Source of the DNA: Turritopsis dohrnii
Lineage: Eukaryota; Cnidaria; Hydrozoa; Anthoathecata; Oceaniidae
Direction: 5' to 3'
NCBI GenBank assembly: GCA_027922465.2
Contig: BQMF02000264.1
Span: 372,001-436,000 of the forward strand
Length of the DNA stretch: 64,000 nucleotides
Position 1 is the stretch's first letter; the number at the start of each line of letters is the position of its first letter. Positions 12,478-23,290 of this stretch are shown piece after piece. A program made the translations under genes and the position numbers. Under the pieces are notes generated by a model. The model worked only from the letters and a program-made list of their open reading frames with translations, searched no databases and was not told the origin of the DNA.

Positions 12478-14584
12478 ATGGCAGCTGGTGAAGAAAATGG
12501 TGATGCTTTGTTTACAAGTTTTAAGCATTCCCTGTCCTCCTTTTTATTTGAGATAATCAGTCAAGATGTCGGTTTCACTGCACAGGACACCCTGAAATTA
12601 CACTTGTCCAGTATGGATTTCGCTTATAGTAAAAGACATTCTGGGGGTAACGTTGTGATCTGTTCGTTATCTTCAGGAAGCTCTACTGAATGCATCCATA
12701 GAAGTGTCACCCGAGAAAGTGACCTTGATCAAATGTATTTTCCAAACCATTTGAGCGTTTCATATATATCGATGTCTCTTAAAGATCTGGATATAAATTC
12801 GTCAGAGAAAATTTCAAAGTATCATTTTGATTCAAAAATACCACAAGTTTTGAAGGCAGTAGATAGCGAGCATATAGGCTACGTCAAGATTTTTAAAGAC
12901 AACACGCTAATCACTTATGATGATGTATCTGAACTTGTTCCACAAGCTTTCAAAGAAATTCATGATACTGTTGAAAAGCAAGGTCCCGCCCTCACAGAAC
13001 ACTATGAAATCGAAGTCAACACGATGACTTTTAAAAAGGAGGTAGATAACGTGTTTTGTTTGAAGTTAAGCGATTGGCCATCGATAGCAAACGAATGGAT
13101 CGTTAGGAAAACGAACAACAGAAAATTCGGTAAAGAAGAAAAAATCAAGCTGATTGAAGAAACAAGAGATCATGAACATATTGGGTTTGGTTGTGCACAT
13201 GTGGTGCCGGTACGTCATAAACAAAGTAGAGTGGATCAACACGACGAATGGATGGAACAAAACATTGCACAATTTTACAGATCCGCAGAACAGTCTGTAG
13301 TTTATGCGTTGGTTAGGTTGTACATGAAAGCAAAGAAGGATCAATATCCAATGATTAAAAGCTATTATATCAAAACAATCATGATGTGGTTTCTTGAAGA
13401 CAAGGAAGTTGAATGGTGGACAAAAACTGGAATACTTTTATGCTGTTTTGGAGAAAATTGTTTCTTGTATGAATGAAGGTGTCATTACACATTACTTCAT
13501 CCCACAGAACAATATCCTAAATGGTTGCCACTTCGAGGCGGTTGATTTTGAAGAGTTGTTGCCATGGCGAAAATATGATTCTACAGTCGTGATCAGAAAT
13601 GCCATACTTGATCAAGTAGTTCAAGCTTCAGACGAAGTATTAATCGTAATTGGAGATGACGTCATGGAACAGTTACGACACACGGACCTGGGAAAAGCGT
13701 TTTATTCGTTCAAAACTTTTCTCAAAACATGGAGAGTGAAAAGTTACCCTAGAAAGAAAGAAGAGGCAGTGATGAACGAATCTGTGTCCAACCTATTTGA
13801 TCAAGTGGTCCCTTATTCTATTACTAACGAAAGGTTGATTTATAATCCTAGCCGAATAGAAGTCTGGTACCAAACAGCTCTAGCCACGCTTGATATATTA
13901 GACATGCAAGAGCTCAAATCGATTGCGAAGATGGGTTTAGCCAAAATGCAGTTAACACTAGCCCAGATACAGTTACCAGGCAACAACACAGCCAAGCAAA
14001 TATTTAATCAGTGCCAGAATGATCCAAATGACATAGTGCGCATTTTTGCCATCTGCTTGTCTATCCTGCATGAGTATGCCATTGAAAAGGATTCCAAAGA
14101 AGCAATTAAAACTTTTATGAAGGCTAAAGCTCTCATTGCTAAGGAAGTATATCAATATCAAATTGGACCAAAACAAGTCCTAAAGATTTCCCTCGAGACT
14201 TCCGAAACTTGGGTCACACAATGCGATGATATCCTCTCGATCTTCTTCCCTTTACAAAAGGGACTTCGTTTGCTACTTCTACAGCCTCTGATCATAATTT
14301 TCTACGTCATGACACGATGCTTCATAAGAGAGGAACAATATTCAAAAGCAGTAAGTTGTGTGTATCATCTTCAAGTAATTGCCGCTGCTACAAATAACAT
14401 TCACACAAGAACGTTCCTTCGAGAAATGACCAATCAAATCGTCTCAAAAAATGGCGATAAAATTTCATTGGCTACTATAAGAGAAATGAATTTAGAAAAT
14501 GCAATGAAAGCACTTTATACAGTGGACGAAATAATTGATGCAGAGGAAAAGTTAAAAGAAAAAATGGAGACATTGGGAAAATAG
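12478..14584 (+). CDS. Mab-21/cGAS-like receptor (cGLR) candidate with long C-terminal extension; frame break near 13420
   Basis: The first frame (12478-13476) carries the nucleotidyltransferase signature G67-S68, then 13 residues, then D82-L83-D84. A third acidic residue follows at D190 in EVDNVF, ten residues before a WP pair, the usual cGLR layout. It then reads IKSYYIKTIMMWFLED (293-308), a typical Mab-21 C-lobe helix. The rest of that lobe (LEYFYAVLEKI, THYFIPQNNIL) lies in the next frame from about 13420. So one surplus base, most likely in the five-A run of GGACAAAAACTGG, splits a single gene that would be about 701 residues. The downstream ~330 residues are predicted helical and unrecognised, possibly TPR-like. 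Family knowledge: such enzymes join nucleotides into cyclic or linear messengers that activate STING-type receptors after sensing nucleic acid. The ATG at 12478 follows a pyrimidine-rich tract and AG, which may end a 5' UTR intron. Whether the break is biological or a read error cannot be told here. Confidence 0.85.
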
Positions 14585-15049
14585 ATTTTTTTTTTCAAGA
14601 CACTTCATTGTTATCAAGAAAATATTTTAATACTCCTCTCGCCCTATTCCAGAAGCACGGAAAACTATATATCGAATTTATTAAAGTTTTGTGTGACAAC
14701 ATTTAACCCTGTGATGGAGTATATTCTTCCTCGCAGGTATTTTCTTCGAATGTTTTTTTAATTCTTTTTTATATGTTATTGTTTTGGGAACATTGTCATT
14801 GTTCTTGTTTTTTGTTCAACTCTCACACCTCAGATTGTCAGTTTAGTTTGTTTATTTGCCTCAACCTCGTACCCAGGGTTCCTTGCCTTTTCGATATTCG
14901 CCGCCGTCCGTATATCGAAAAGGCAAGAAACCCTGCTGGGTACGAGGTTGTTTATTGCCTGTGCTATGCTTATCATATGGCTTTTTATTCGCATATTTCC
15001 ATGTGTATATTTTTGTTTGTTTGTTTGTTTGGGTTTTTTTGTTGGGAAC
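14585..15049. other. 3' UTR and intergenic stretch
   Basis: Immediately after the cGLR stop there is a T-run and low-complexity AT-rich sequence. Apart from the palindromic element at 14862-14950 I see nothing coding. No clear AATAAA is present close to the stop. Confidence 0.5.
14862..14950. repeat. 89-bp palindromic element, CAACCTCGTACCCAGGG ends
   Basis: CAACCTCGTACCCAGGG..TTGCCTTTTCGATAT is followed after about 10 bp by its inverse, ATATCGAAAAGGCAAG..CCCTG..GGTACGAGGTTG. Near-identical words TTTATTTGCCT and TTTATTGCCT flank it, a possible target duplication. A second, shorter copy lies at 19537-19607. Confidence 0.8.
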
Positions 15050-15427
15050 TTAACCCTATCATGCCTGACCCATGAAAGAAATGAGTAAAAAAATGTTTTT
15101 CACTGCAAACAAACTCATTTACCCTCAAATGCGTCATATCTTCAAAAAAATTTCGAAATTTTAGTACTGGACCAAAAATATGGGACCGGGTCATATGGCC
15201 CTTCCAGGAAACCAAAGAATAAAAAAATGCGAACAATATTTTGGTCTACAAATTAAAATGTTTGTTTTCTGACCAAGTATGAACAAAAGATCTATGAAAT
15301 AATGAAAACTGATAAAAATAGACTGTCTGTTGAAGAAATATTTATCAATATCATTGTTTTGTTTCTGTCTGTTAAAAAAAAATCGGAGTATATTTCATTC
15401 CTCTGCTATTGTTCTCATATCTATCAA

Positions 15428-16400
15428 TCACACATCATGGTACTCCAGAAAGCAGTTGCGTTCTTTAACAAGGCAGAGTCCTTTCCCACACTTCCAGCAG
15501 CCAAGTCTTGTTTTTTGTTTACATACAAAGCACCTTGGTCGATCTTCCCGATGAACTGGCCAATGTGATGTTTCATCCAATCTGATGTCGTCAGGAGTTA
15601 ACAACAAATCAGGTGCTCTCCTTGGCGTCTTCGATTGATCATCATTTTCAATGCTCTCATTTAATGATGCATCTAGTGATGGTCTGCCTCGCTTTTTCTT
15701 GACCTCTCTTGCATTGGAAATGAGAGATTGCGCAACCTCAGAGGTGAATTGAACCAATGTTTTACAGTTTTCGTCCTTACCAACGCAGTTTTTTCTACCA
15801 GAGCTAGAGATAACATCAAAATGCTTTCTGTAGAGCAACCATCCATTGATCACTGAGGAAGATACGATCCAATAGAAGATACGCAGGTACCACCTTTTGC
15901 TTTTGTGATCAAGACGATACAAGGAGTGAAACATATCAAACAAGTCCACTCCGCCCATTGCCGAATTGTAAACTTTTATCAAATTTGGTCGAGGAACATC
16001 AATCATTTTTCTTTCTTTTTTTGACCAACGGCTGACAATATCCGCTGGTTCAGTAAAAACGTAGTTGGATGCAAGCTGCACCATCTTGTTGTCCAACCAC
16101 CGAACAATGACTGTCCCTGAATTTTTATGGATGTAGCACGACTGTCACCACCGTCACCTGCTAAGGCAGCTAGCCGTTTATCATCATCAGACTCAAATTC
16201 ACTTTCAACAGGTGACTCATCCTCATCAAGTGCATATGGATGGAAGTCAATATCATCATCTGATTCCTCAACCTCAGAATCACATGTTGTCGTAAATTCT
16301 CAAGCGACACCGTCTTTCACCAAGGTTTTATCATTCACAAATTTCATAGACATCCTCAATATTGCATTATATTTTTCATCTAGCACTAAAACAAGTTGAA
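15428..16400 (-). pseudogene. piggyBac transposase remnant
   Basis: On the minus strand the open part (16096 down to 15428) reads LDNKMVQLASNY, SRWSKKERK, then YNSAMGGVDLFDMFHSLYRL and KRWYLRIFYWIV. These are the final DDE-domain segment with the last catalytic aspartate in GGVDLFD. A Lys/Arg linker and a cysteine-rich zinc-binding tail follow (CFVCKQKT, CWKCGKGLCL). Just upstream, 16400 to ~16127, an acidic N-terminal stretch rich in Asp/Ser/Glu is recognisable but has an in-frame stop and joins the C-terminal part out of frame. The region with the first two catalytic aspartates is missing. Non-functional as read. Confidence 0.88.
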
Positions 16401-16457
16401 ACATATGTTAAAGTTAATTATTGGCTGAAAATATTGCAAACAACGTGGAAACATTTA

Positions 16458-17321
16458 TACCGTAAGATGGGGTAACTTCGGAACGCGGGGTAACTTCGGA
16501 AACGAACAAAAAAACGGCTGTAACTTCACGAAAAATTAATGTTTTTCCATACTGTTTTCGTTTTTAGCTCCGTCGTGATGTCTTCTCTGGTTTACAACAA
16601 GAAAGATGTAGAATCTTCTTTTAATGAAGAAGAAAATGAAGAAAAACAGACGTTTTTCAGTATACGTCACTTGAAGCCGTTTTCCACATTATTTAAAGTG
16701 ATTACATTGTAATTATTTTTTATAACATTTAAGTACAATAATTGAATGTATCTTATTTTTTTGTTTTATGTGAAATAAGCTTTTCTTCCTCCAGTTATTT
16801 GGTTTTCAATTAGCTCTTAATTTTCGCTGTTCAGGATAGCTTCTTACAATTAGCCGTAAACCGAAGTGAATCAGCTGATAACGGTATGTCCAGCTGCAAT
16901 TGTCGATAATTAATAATGACTCCCATGCGTACTACTAGGACATACATCACAATCATACTACAAATGACAGTGCATAAAATAATTAATTGCTTTTCACACT
17001 ATTAAATCGGCTGTCATAAAATTTTTAACAATAATTTTGATTTAGTCGGCTCTTTATATAGTTGTTTTTGTTATTGAATCGGCACTGCTTAAAAGTAAAT
17101 GGTAGACGTTCCGAAGTTTCCCCATCTCGTAATTTTCAAATTTCGATGTTTATGTGATGATATCTTTATCGTTTCTTCATTGATCATTTTGAACTTTGGG
17201 TATCTAAAAGGCGGCAATACAAGTGCTTTACTCAGTAAGTTTTATTATTATTAGACTCCTACTTGTTAAGTTATTATAAGAAAAGTTGAAAAATCGTCCG
17301 AAGTTGCCCCATCTTACGGTA
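16458..17321. repeat. Nested element with TACCGTAAGATGGGG ends
   Basis: TACCGTAAGATGGGGTAACTTCGG at 16458 is mirrored by CCGAAGTTGCCCCATCTTACGGTA ending at 17321. Internal echoes include GGGGTAACTTCGGAA (16488) and TTCCGAAGTTTCCCCATCTCG (17108). It is ~864 bp, non-coding, and inserted in the piggyBac element, so it is the younger of the two. The TA at each end fits a TA target site. Confidence 0.82.
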
Positions 17322-18687
17322 CTAACTTTTTTTCTGTAGATTCCTGGAAGGGCCATTTGGCCCACAAACCTAAATGGAGGCCTTGTGCTATTGGAAAGAT
17401 AAAAATGGCCATATTTTAGCATGATTGTATCAAGGCTAGCCCTAGCTATGTAAAAATATTTTTTTCAGTCTATCTACGCCATATTAACCCGCCAAAACAA
17501 AGCTTCCAAGATACACATGCCTTCACGCCAAAATCCGCCATCTTTGTTAGCGTACGATACACGATGTGAAAACGAAAGTGGTTGCATAAAGTCAGAAACG
17601 TGTTTATTAAAGATATGACGTCATTCTAAGCCTACGGCACCGAAAAAAACCCGTACGGTTTGCATGGGATAGCCGCAAATGCCGCGTGGGTCCATATGGC
17701 CCTTCCCGGCAAGAAAGGGTTAAAACACCTAAAATATTTCTTTTTCATCTCATATTCTGTTGCTTTTGAAGTTCTTAAAGATAGTCTAGTGCTTAGGAAC
17801 TAGTAGGATGATTAACATTCTTACCATGTTTAATTTTTTACTTTAAATAAAGAATAAATAAAAAAAAAATAAATAAGCAAGTGATTGACTCATAGAATTT
17901 TATATGCAATAGTTGTTTTGATGAAATTCCAAGTGCTGAGTGAAAACAACCGGTTAATATTTCAGTTATTTTTTCTTCAAAGAGAGAACTTTGCAAAACA
18001 CTCTAGAAGAGTTTATAATGGTTTTTCAGAAGTCAATCAACTTCGAGAATAACAGAGGATAAAATTCACCAGCTTAAAAGATCAGAAAAAAAGCTATTAA
18101 GTCTTTTGTTTCAAGTTCCGCAGAGAATTGCAACTCAGTTTCAATGCAACAATTTCCACGACAAACTAAGTAAGGAACAGATTTGCCAGAATATCAGCTT
18201 TTTGGTGGCATTCTCACAAATTCTGTAGTTTTAATCATCAATGACCCACTCCCAGTCTGGATAATCGAGTGTCATTCTGTTGAATGCGAAGCAAGTAACG
18301 ATAGCAACATGAAGTTGCAGCAATATTCCTGGAACGATCTGTAACGATTGTGGTACCAGTTGCTCAAAACATATCAATGTTGAGAGAGCGCAGATTAAAA
18401 AAAAAGGTCAAGAATTTTCGAAAGTTATTTTAAGCGAAGTTCGCCTCGTTGTCATGTTCTTAGCTTTTTGAAAATGAGTCTACAAAAATGTGTGTTTATG
18501 TATTCGCGAGATCACTCACATGCTTTTAATAATATAAATTGACAAAAGGTCAATAGCTCAACGAAAACGAAAAGAAAAATAATGTGGAAAGTTGGAAAGA
18601 GTAGTCGCAGTTGAGTCAAGTCAACTTAATCCCCAACCTTTGATGTATTTACAATACAGAAAATTCAATGAAGTCATTGGAGCATAA

Positions 18688-18827
18688 AGGCGAATTTCCA
18701 CTTCAGATAATTGTCCGCAGACCGGACCGGATCGGCTCGCTAAAATTTTACGTAATATTTTCATGTGCTCTATTGTTTAGCGATGCGATTCGGTCCGCGG
18801 ACAATTATCCGAAGTGGATATTCGCCT
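18688..18827. repeat. PIF/Harbinger-type MITE, 140 bp
   Basis: AGGCGAATTTCCACTTC...ATAATTGTCCGC is mirrored by GCGGACAATTATCCGAAGTGG...TTCGCCT. It is flanked on both sides by TAA, the three-base target typical of PIF/Harbinger insertions. Non-coding. Confidence 0.82.
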
Positions 18828-19536
18828 TAACAACTCTATGGTTTGCCAAGCTTAACATCACAGCATGTTGGAACAGAAAAACGACAAGCGGACAAAGAAG
18901 CTATTTTGATGTTTTATTGTAAAAACTGTGCGCTACCATGGAAACATTCGTTCCGGCAGTGGTTGTAAAATCACCGTTGACGCGTGATAGTTTCGCATGT
19001 TCTCCTTTTTTTTATTCAGAAAAATTGACAGGGAAATTTAGAAAATGAAGAAAGCATCCTAGTTGTGTTCCCCAAATTGTCTTTTAGGAAAAACTGCCAT
19101 GATTACATCGTGATTTTTTTTAAATGACAGAAACGAGGACTATAGGGACGTCATGTAAGATATCATGTAGTGATGCGGAAGTTTAAATTGAAAACTACAA
19201 AATAGTCACCGGATGATTTTTTAAATCTTTAACAAAACCCTGTTTTTCATATTTTGATCATGTTATATATGTGCTCATCTGAGCTTCAAAAAAAAACCTG
19301 ATCTATTCCGTGTTGCTTGTGTGGTGACATTCGCATTGGTAGATCAGGACATACTCTGTGTCCCAACGATCTGATGAGACAGTTACCATCCAGTCTCCGG
19401 TTTGCCGATGTTTTCATCTTCATGCAGTCGCTTTCTTACTCGTCAGAACATGGTTACATTATTAACTCATACATCACCTTTCGCTACATACAGTTGTTAA
19501 TACATATTCGTTCAGAATTGGTGTGGTGTTATACAG

Positions 19537-19607
19537 CAACCTCGAACCCAGGGCTTCTTGCCTTTATCCGTATATCGAAAAGGCGAGAAACCCTGGGGTT
19601 GAGATTG
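19537..19607. repeat. Second copy of the CAACCTCG palindrome
   Basis: CAACCTCGAACCCAGGGCTTCTTGCC, a shortened centre, then TATATCGAAAAGGCGAGAAACCCTGG. Closely matches the element at 14862-14950 but has lost part of the left arm. Confidence 0.75.
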
Positions 19608-20639
19608 GTTATACAGATTTTGGGTCGTTGGGTCTAGCAATACTTATCACATTTACCTCCTTATCTGTCATGACTTATCTCGCGTAGTCCTTTGTCACAT
19701 GTCTGAAACTATGCTGACGTTACTACATTATCTTTGCATTAGTACGTTTTACTGTTTGTTGGTACGTTTGGCTAGCTGGGTGAAATTTGGGAGTGGATTT
19801 GCTAGGTTTCAATTATTAGAGTGCTAAGGTGTATGTCCTCTTGTTGACAACGCCAGATCATATGATGATTGGTCAGATTGTTTATACACATTTACGTTCA
19901 TTGGGTTTATAGTCAGTCCTTGTTGACAGCATGCTAGTTGTGTGGGTGATATCCTGGATATTCCACAGTTCAGCCAAACATGTGTTCTCTATATATGGTG
20001 TGTCTTTAGCTTTTCGAAAATTTTATTCTATCTTTAGTGCGCAAAATGATCAAAGATTTGCCGAAAACTTAGTTATATATACACAATTAAAATGCCAAAA
20101 GAATGGTGCTAAAAGTTACTCTATTACCAAGAAGAAATACTTCGGACACTACTCGACCTGTGAGTGTTTGAAATAGGTATTTTAAATTAATGGCTACACA
20201 CACAGGTGTGCGCATCCCTTTATAATTTTGGAGATGGCGCTCCATCTCGTCATGTATTATTTCTTTCTTCGCGCTCCAAATTTAAAAGCAGTGCGGGAAA
20301 GAGTAACCGAGCCGCGTTGTAGCGAGAAAGTTCTTCAGTGAAGTGGCTACTCCAAAAGTTTCATCTTCTTGGTTTTGTTATTTACCTCTGTCTCTGACGA
20401 GTCACTACTTCTATTATTTTCTTTTTTACTCCCGCCTTGATCCATCATGTACCATGATCGTGATTTCAAATGACACTCGTAATCAAATTTATATAGCTAT
20501 AGTATTTTTGTTTCTGTGTTTTTTTCTTTTTTTGTCTGTTTTTTCTCATAATTTGAATAAATTTCCCCACCTTCTTCAGATGTTGCATATTTTTGTGTGA
20601 TAGGAAACACCAGAAGGGTTCTACTTTTTGTCTTCGATC

Positions 20640-21262
20640 GTCTTGGCATGTTGTTCTCTAATTGGCAGCAAGACCCTCACGATACACTATTGACGCAGAG
20701 GATGAAAATAAATCCTTACAGTTCCTGGACGTCAATATCACAAACAGCAATAGCAAGTACGAATACATGATCCATCATAAAAATTCAGTCACAAATGTGC
20801 AAGTATAGCCCCACTTCAGACATGACCCAAAAGTTCTGAAGGAAATCTTCACAGGTTTCCTACACCGAGCTTACACAATTTGTGAGAATCAACATAAGAT
20901 AGACTGTAAATGTGGAAAGAAGTACGTTGGGAGAAACAAAACTCAAAGCCGGACACGATTATAACAATACATGAAGTCGATTGAAGAATAAAAGTAGAAC
21001 TCTTCTGGTGTATCATCCAAAAGCATGCAACCAAGCAAGGATACAACTGGCGCAATCAGTTACCATTCTCAAAGTGAAAAATAAAAGATTTGATCGAAAA
21101 GTGCGGGAAGCATTGGAAATCCAGTTTCAGGAGACTTTGGTTAATGAAAAAGACCATAACCAAGACCATGGTCAATATATGTGATGACAAATTTCTGGAA
21201 ACCAATGTCCACGTACCTGCATTACAAGTCATTATTGACATTGGCGTCAATTTCTTAACTTT
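20640..21262 (+). pseudogene. Penelope-like element remnant (RT end plus GIY-YIG)
   Basis: In plus-strand frames broken by stops one reads DAEDENKSLQFLDVNITN, HFRHDPKVLKEIFTGFLHRA, YTICENQ, then CKCGKKYVGRNKTQ, and further on KNKRFDRKVREALEIQFQ followed by DHGQYM. These match the thumb end of a Penelope-like reverse transcriptase followed by its GIY-YIG nuclease. At least two stops and a frame change disrupt it. Only the 3' part of the element is present. Confidence 0.8.
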
Positions 21263-21264
21263 TT

Positions 21265-21320
21265 AACGGTTTCATTTTAGTCTGATGATGACTTCCACTA
21301 AGAATACCAAAGTAATACTG
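21265..21320 (+). other. Possible degenerate hammerhead-ribozyme relic at PLE 3' end
   Basis: Directly downstream of the Penelope-like frame the sequence reads TCTGATGATGACTTCC then AAGAATACCAAAGT. Penelope-like elements are known to carry hammerhead motifs with a CTGATGA core, a short hairpin and GAAA. Here the CTGATGA box (21282-21288) is intact, but the stem II partner and GAAA box are not, so any ribozyme would be dead. Confidence 0.35.
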
Positions 21321-21589
21321 TGAAATAAATATTAATATGTAACCAACCATTAACACAATATTGTAGTTGTCTGTAACTTTTTGTTATAAACTGAAACAGG
21401 TTATGCAGAGTTTATATTGATGCTTCCCGTCTTTCATCCTACGTAACCTCCCACTACTGGACTTGACCGTAGAGCATTTAGGTAAATGAATTGTGATTGA
21501 AATTGAGAAGTTTTATTACACTGCACTATTTACATTTCTTTACAATATATATACGTAGAAACAATATAAATGAACTAGTAACACGTGTA

Positions 21590-22120
21590 AACGTTTTTAC
21601 GGCTTTAATTTCGAAAACATTGTCACAAAAATAGGTGACGAAAAATTTAAATTACCGAATCTCGAAAAGAGTACCCATGTTGTAGAACTCGAAAAACTGA
21701 TAAAAAAATGTATATATGTGATCGTTTTGCTGCGACCAACCGTTGCAGAGATATCGTCGATCAAAGATTTTGATGACGTCATAGCCGCAGTACCAAATAA
21801 AATTTATGCCCAAATGTTGTCACCCCATCATCCGTATCACGGACCATAAAAAACGTCAGTTATCCCTATTGGTTCTCGAGATATTTCCCCAAAAATGTCA
21901 AGTTCGATTGGGGATGCAATGCAATGATTCCCCGTGATCATAAAAAAACTGACGTCAAATGCCACGTGCTTTTGGAATAATCGTGAAAAAAGTGTCTCTC
22001 GCCTCTTTGTGGTTTTATGCGCACATTAGAAGAACTTGACCGCAAAATTTACTTAAATATATCATTCTCTAAAATAAAAGTGGGATGCACAACGCGGATT
22101 ATTATAATAAGATAAGGCCC
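21590..22120 (-). repeat. Dispersed ~500-bp repeat family, copy 2 (inverted)
   Basis: Inverse-complement copy of the 8107-8612 repeat: it carries GATTCCCCGTGATC, GAGATATTTCCC, AAAAACGTCAGTTAT and AATATATCATTCTC in reverse order. At its right edge (about 22070-22120) it extends beyond copy 1 with TAAAATAAAAGTGG and AACGCGGATTATTATAATA, also found near 37826-37880. This gives one true family boundary. Confidence 0.8.
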
Positions 22121-22605
22121 AAAATAGTGAAAATGTAAATCTGTAGCTTAAGTAGACAAGTTCATTGATGACACCAGCTTCGAATATACATCTTCCTGGG
22201 ATAGATTTTGCTTGGATTTTATTGATTGCTTACGATTGGTCAAAATCATTCCATTGTGCTAAAATTGGAGATCCCCAAAACATCTTAAAAATATTTTCCC
22301 AAAAAATTTGCATGTTATCGCATTGATGTTGCACACACATAATCCCTTATATCTTTAGTCTCAATTTGATCCAGAACGAAATTGCCTTTTTGATATTTCC
22401 CCATACTTTAAGGGAAGAAATTTTCATAATTTTTGTAATATTGTGAATTTAATTTATCTAAATCTTTCTTCTGTGAATCTGTTGGGTTGATCATGGTCTC
22501 TTCATCCCAGGCTGAAATAATGAAGCTTTCACCACTAATCACTGAAACACTTTGATTAATAAAAGACAAAATTCAGCATGTTTCTTTTAAAGATAGATTT
22601 GCATT
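22121..22605. other. Gene-free stretch
   Basis: AT-rich sequence without a recognisable exon, repeat arm or RNA gene. Confidence 0.4.
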
Positions 22606-23175
22606 CCCAGTAGGCAAATTTGTTGAAAAGTCACTGCGAGAGAGTGTACACGTTTTTTTTATAAGAAAAATTTTTATAACAAAATGAGGCTCAAAAACGT
22701 CAAAACCTTAAGAAAATCTTAAGAAAATGCCGAACCTCAGTTTTCTAGAAATCAATAGTTTTTCTTCTTGTTTGTTTTGTACACATTTTGAGCAAGCAAA
22801 TATGCTCTTCTCCCTACTGACTATTCTATGATATTAGATAACGGGGGAGTGTTTTTGAAGGGAAAAAGGTTGTCATTCAAACTTCCCTCCTGAATTCAGC
22901 AGGAAATCGTATTGCTATGTGGAGGAAAAGTGATTTTGTTTCTCCAAAATTGATGTTTTTATTGCTTATGATTAAAACAAAGTCTTAACAAAAGGAAATT
23001 CAGAGCGGAAAAGTTAAGAAAATATTAAGAAAATCTCAGCCTTAAGAAAATCGAGGCTCAGGCCAAAAAGTGCCTTTCTTATAAAAAAAAACATGTATTT
23101 TTATAGAAATATGCGTACAATTTCAATGAAAATGCTCTTCAACGCAGTGACTTTTTGACAATTTTGCCTGCTGGG
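22606..23175. repeat. CCCAGTGGGC-type foldback element enlarged by an insertion
   Basis: CCCAGTAGGCAAATTTGTTGAAAAGTCACTGC at 22606 is mirrored by GCAGTGACTTTTTGACAATTTTGCCTGCTGGG ending at 23175. Compared with the compact 120-bp copy at 23562 it has an extra central block of about 430 bp bounded by TTTTTTATAAGAAA and its inverse, with repeated CTTAAGAAAATC words. Confidence 0.72.
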
Positions 23176-23290
23176 TTTATGCTTAAACAATCTTACATTT
23201 CCTCTATTTCTCATTACAGTTATTAAAAAGGCAGTGATCATGATCTTCATAGATATGAAGAACAGGACTATCATCTGACACAAGTGCATC

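Larger units (their letters stand above)
15050..17723 (-). mobile_element. piggyBac-type DNA transposon, internally deleted
   Basis: The element begins TTAACCCTATCATGCC at 15050 and ends GGCAAGAAAGGGTTAA at 17723, so a TTAA target duplication and matching ends TTAACCCTNTCNTGCC are visible. Subterminal words ATGGCCCTTCC occur at both ends. It carries on the minus strand a transposase remnant with the C-terminal part of the piggyBac catalytic domain. A separate element is nested at 16458-17321. Length without the nested insert is about 1.8 kb, shorter than autonomous piggyBacs, which agrees with the internal deletion. Confidence 0.88.
17724..20629. other. Gene-free stretch
   Basis: No exon with protein similarity is seen on either strand. 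It contains a Harbinger-type MITE at 18688-18827, a second copy of the CAACCTCG palindrome at 19537-19607, and otherwise AT-rich unique-looking sequence. Confidence 0.5.

Noticed and set aside
13405..13430. Classical -1 programmed frameshift
   Set aside because: The shift needed is +1 and the site lacks an X-XXY-YYZ heptamer in the right phase; no strong downstream structure was seen.
12478..13476. Two separate genes instead of one cGLR gene
   Set aside because: The Mab-21 C-lobe is split across the two frames at a point where a single base restores continuity, and the overlap contains no second promoter or splice signal.
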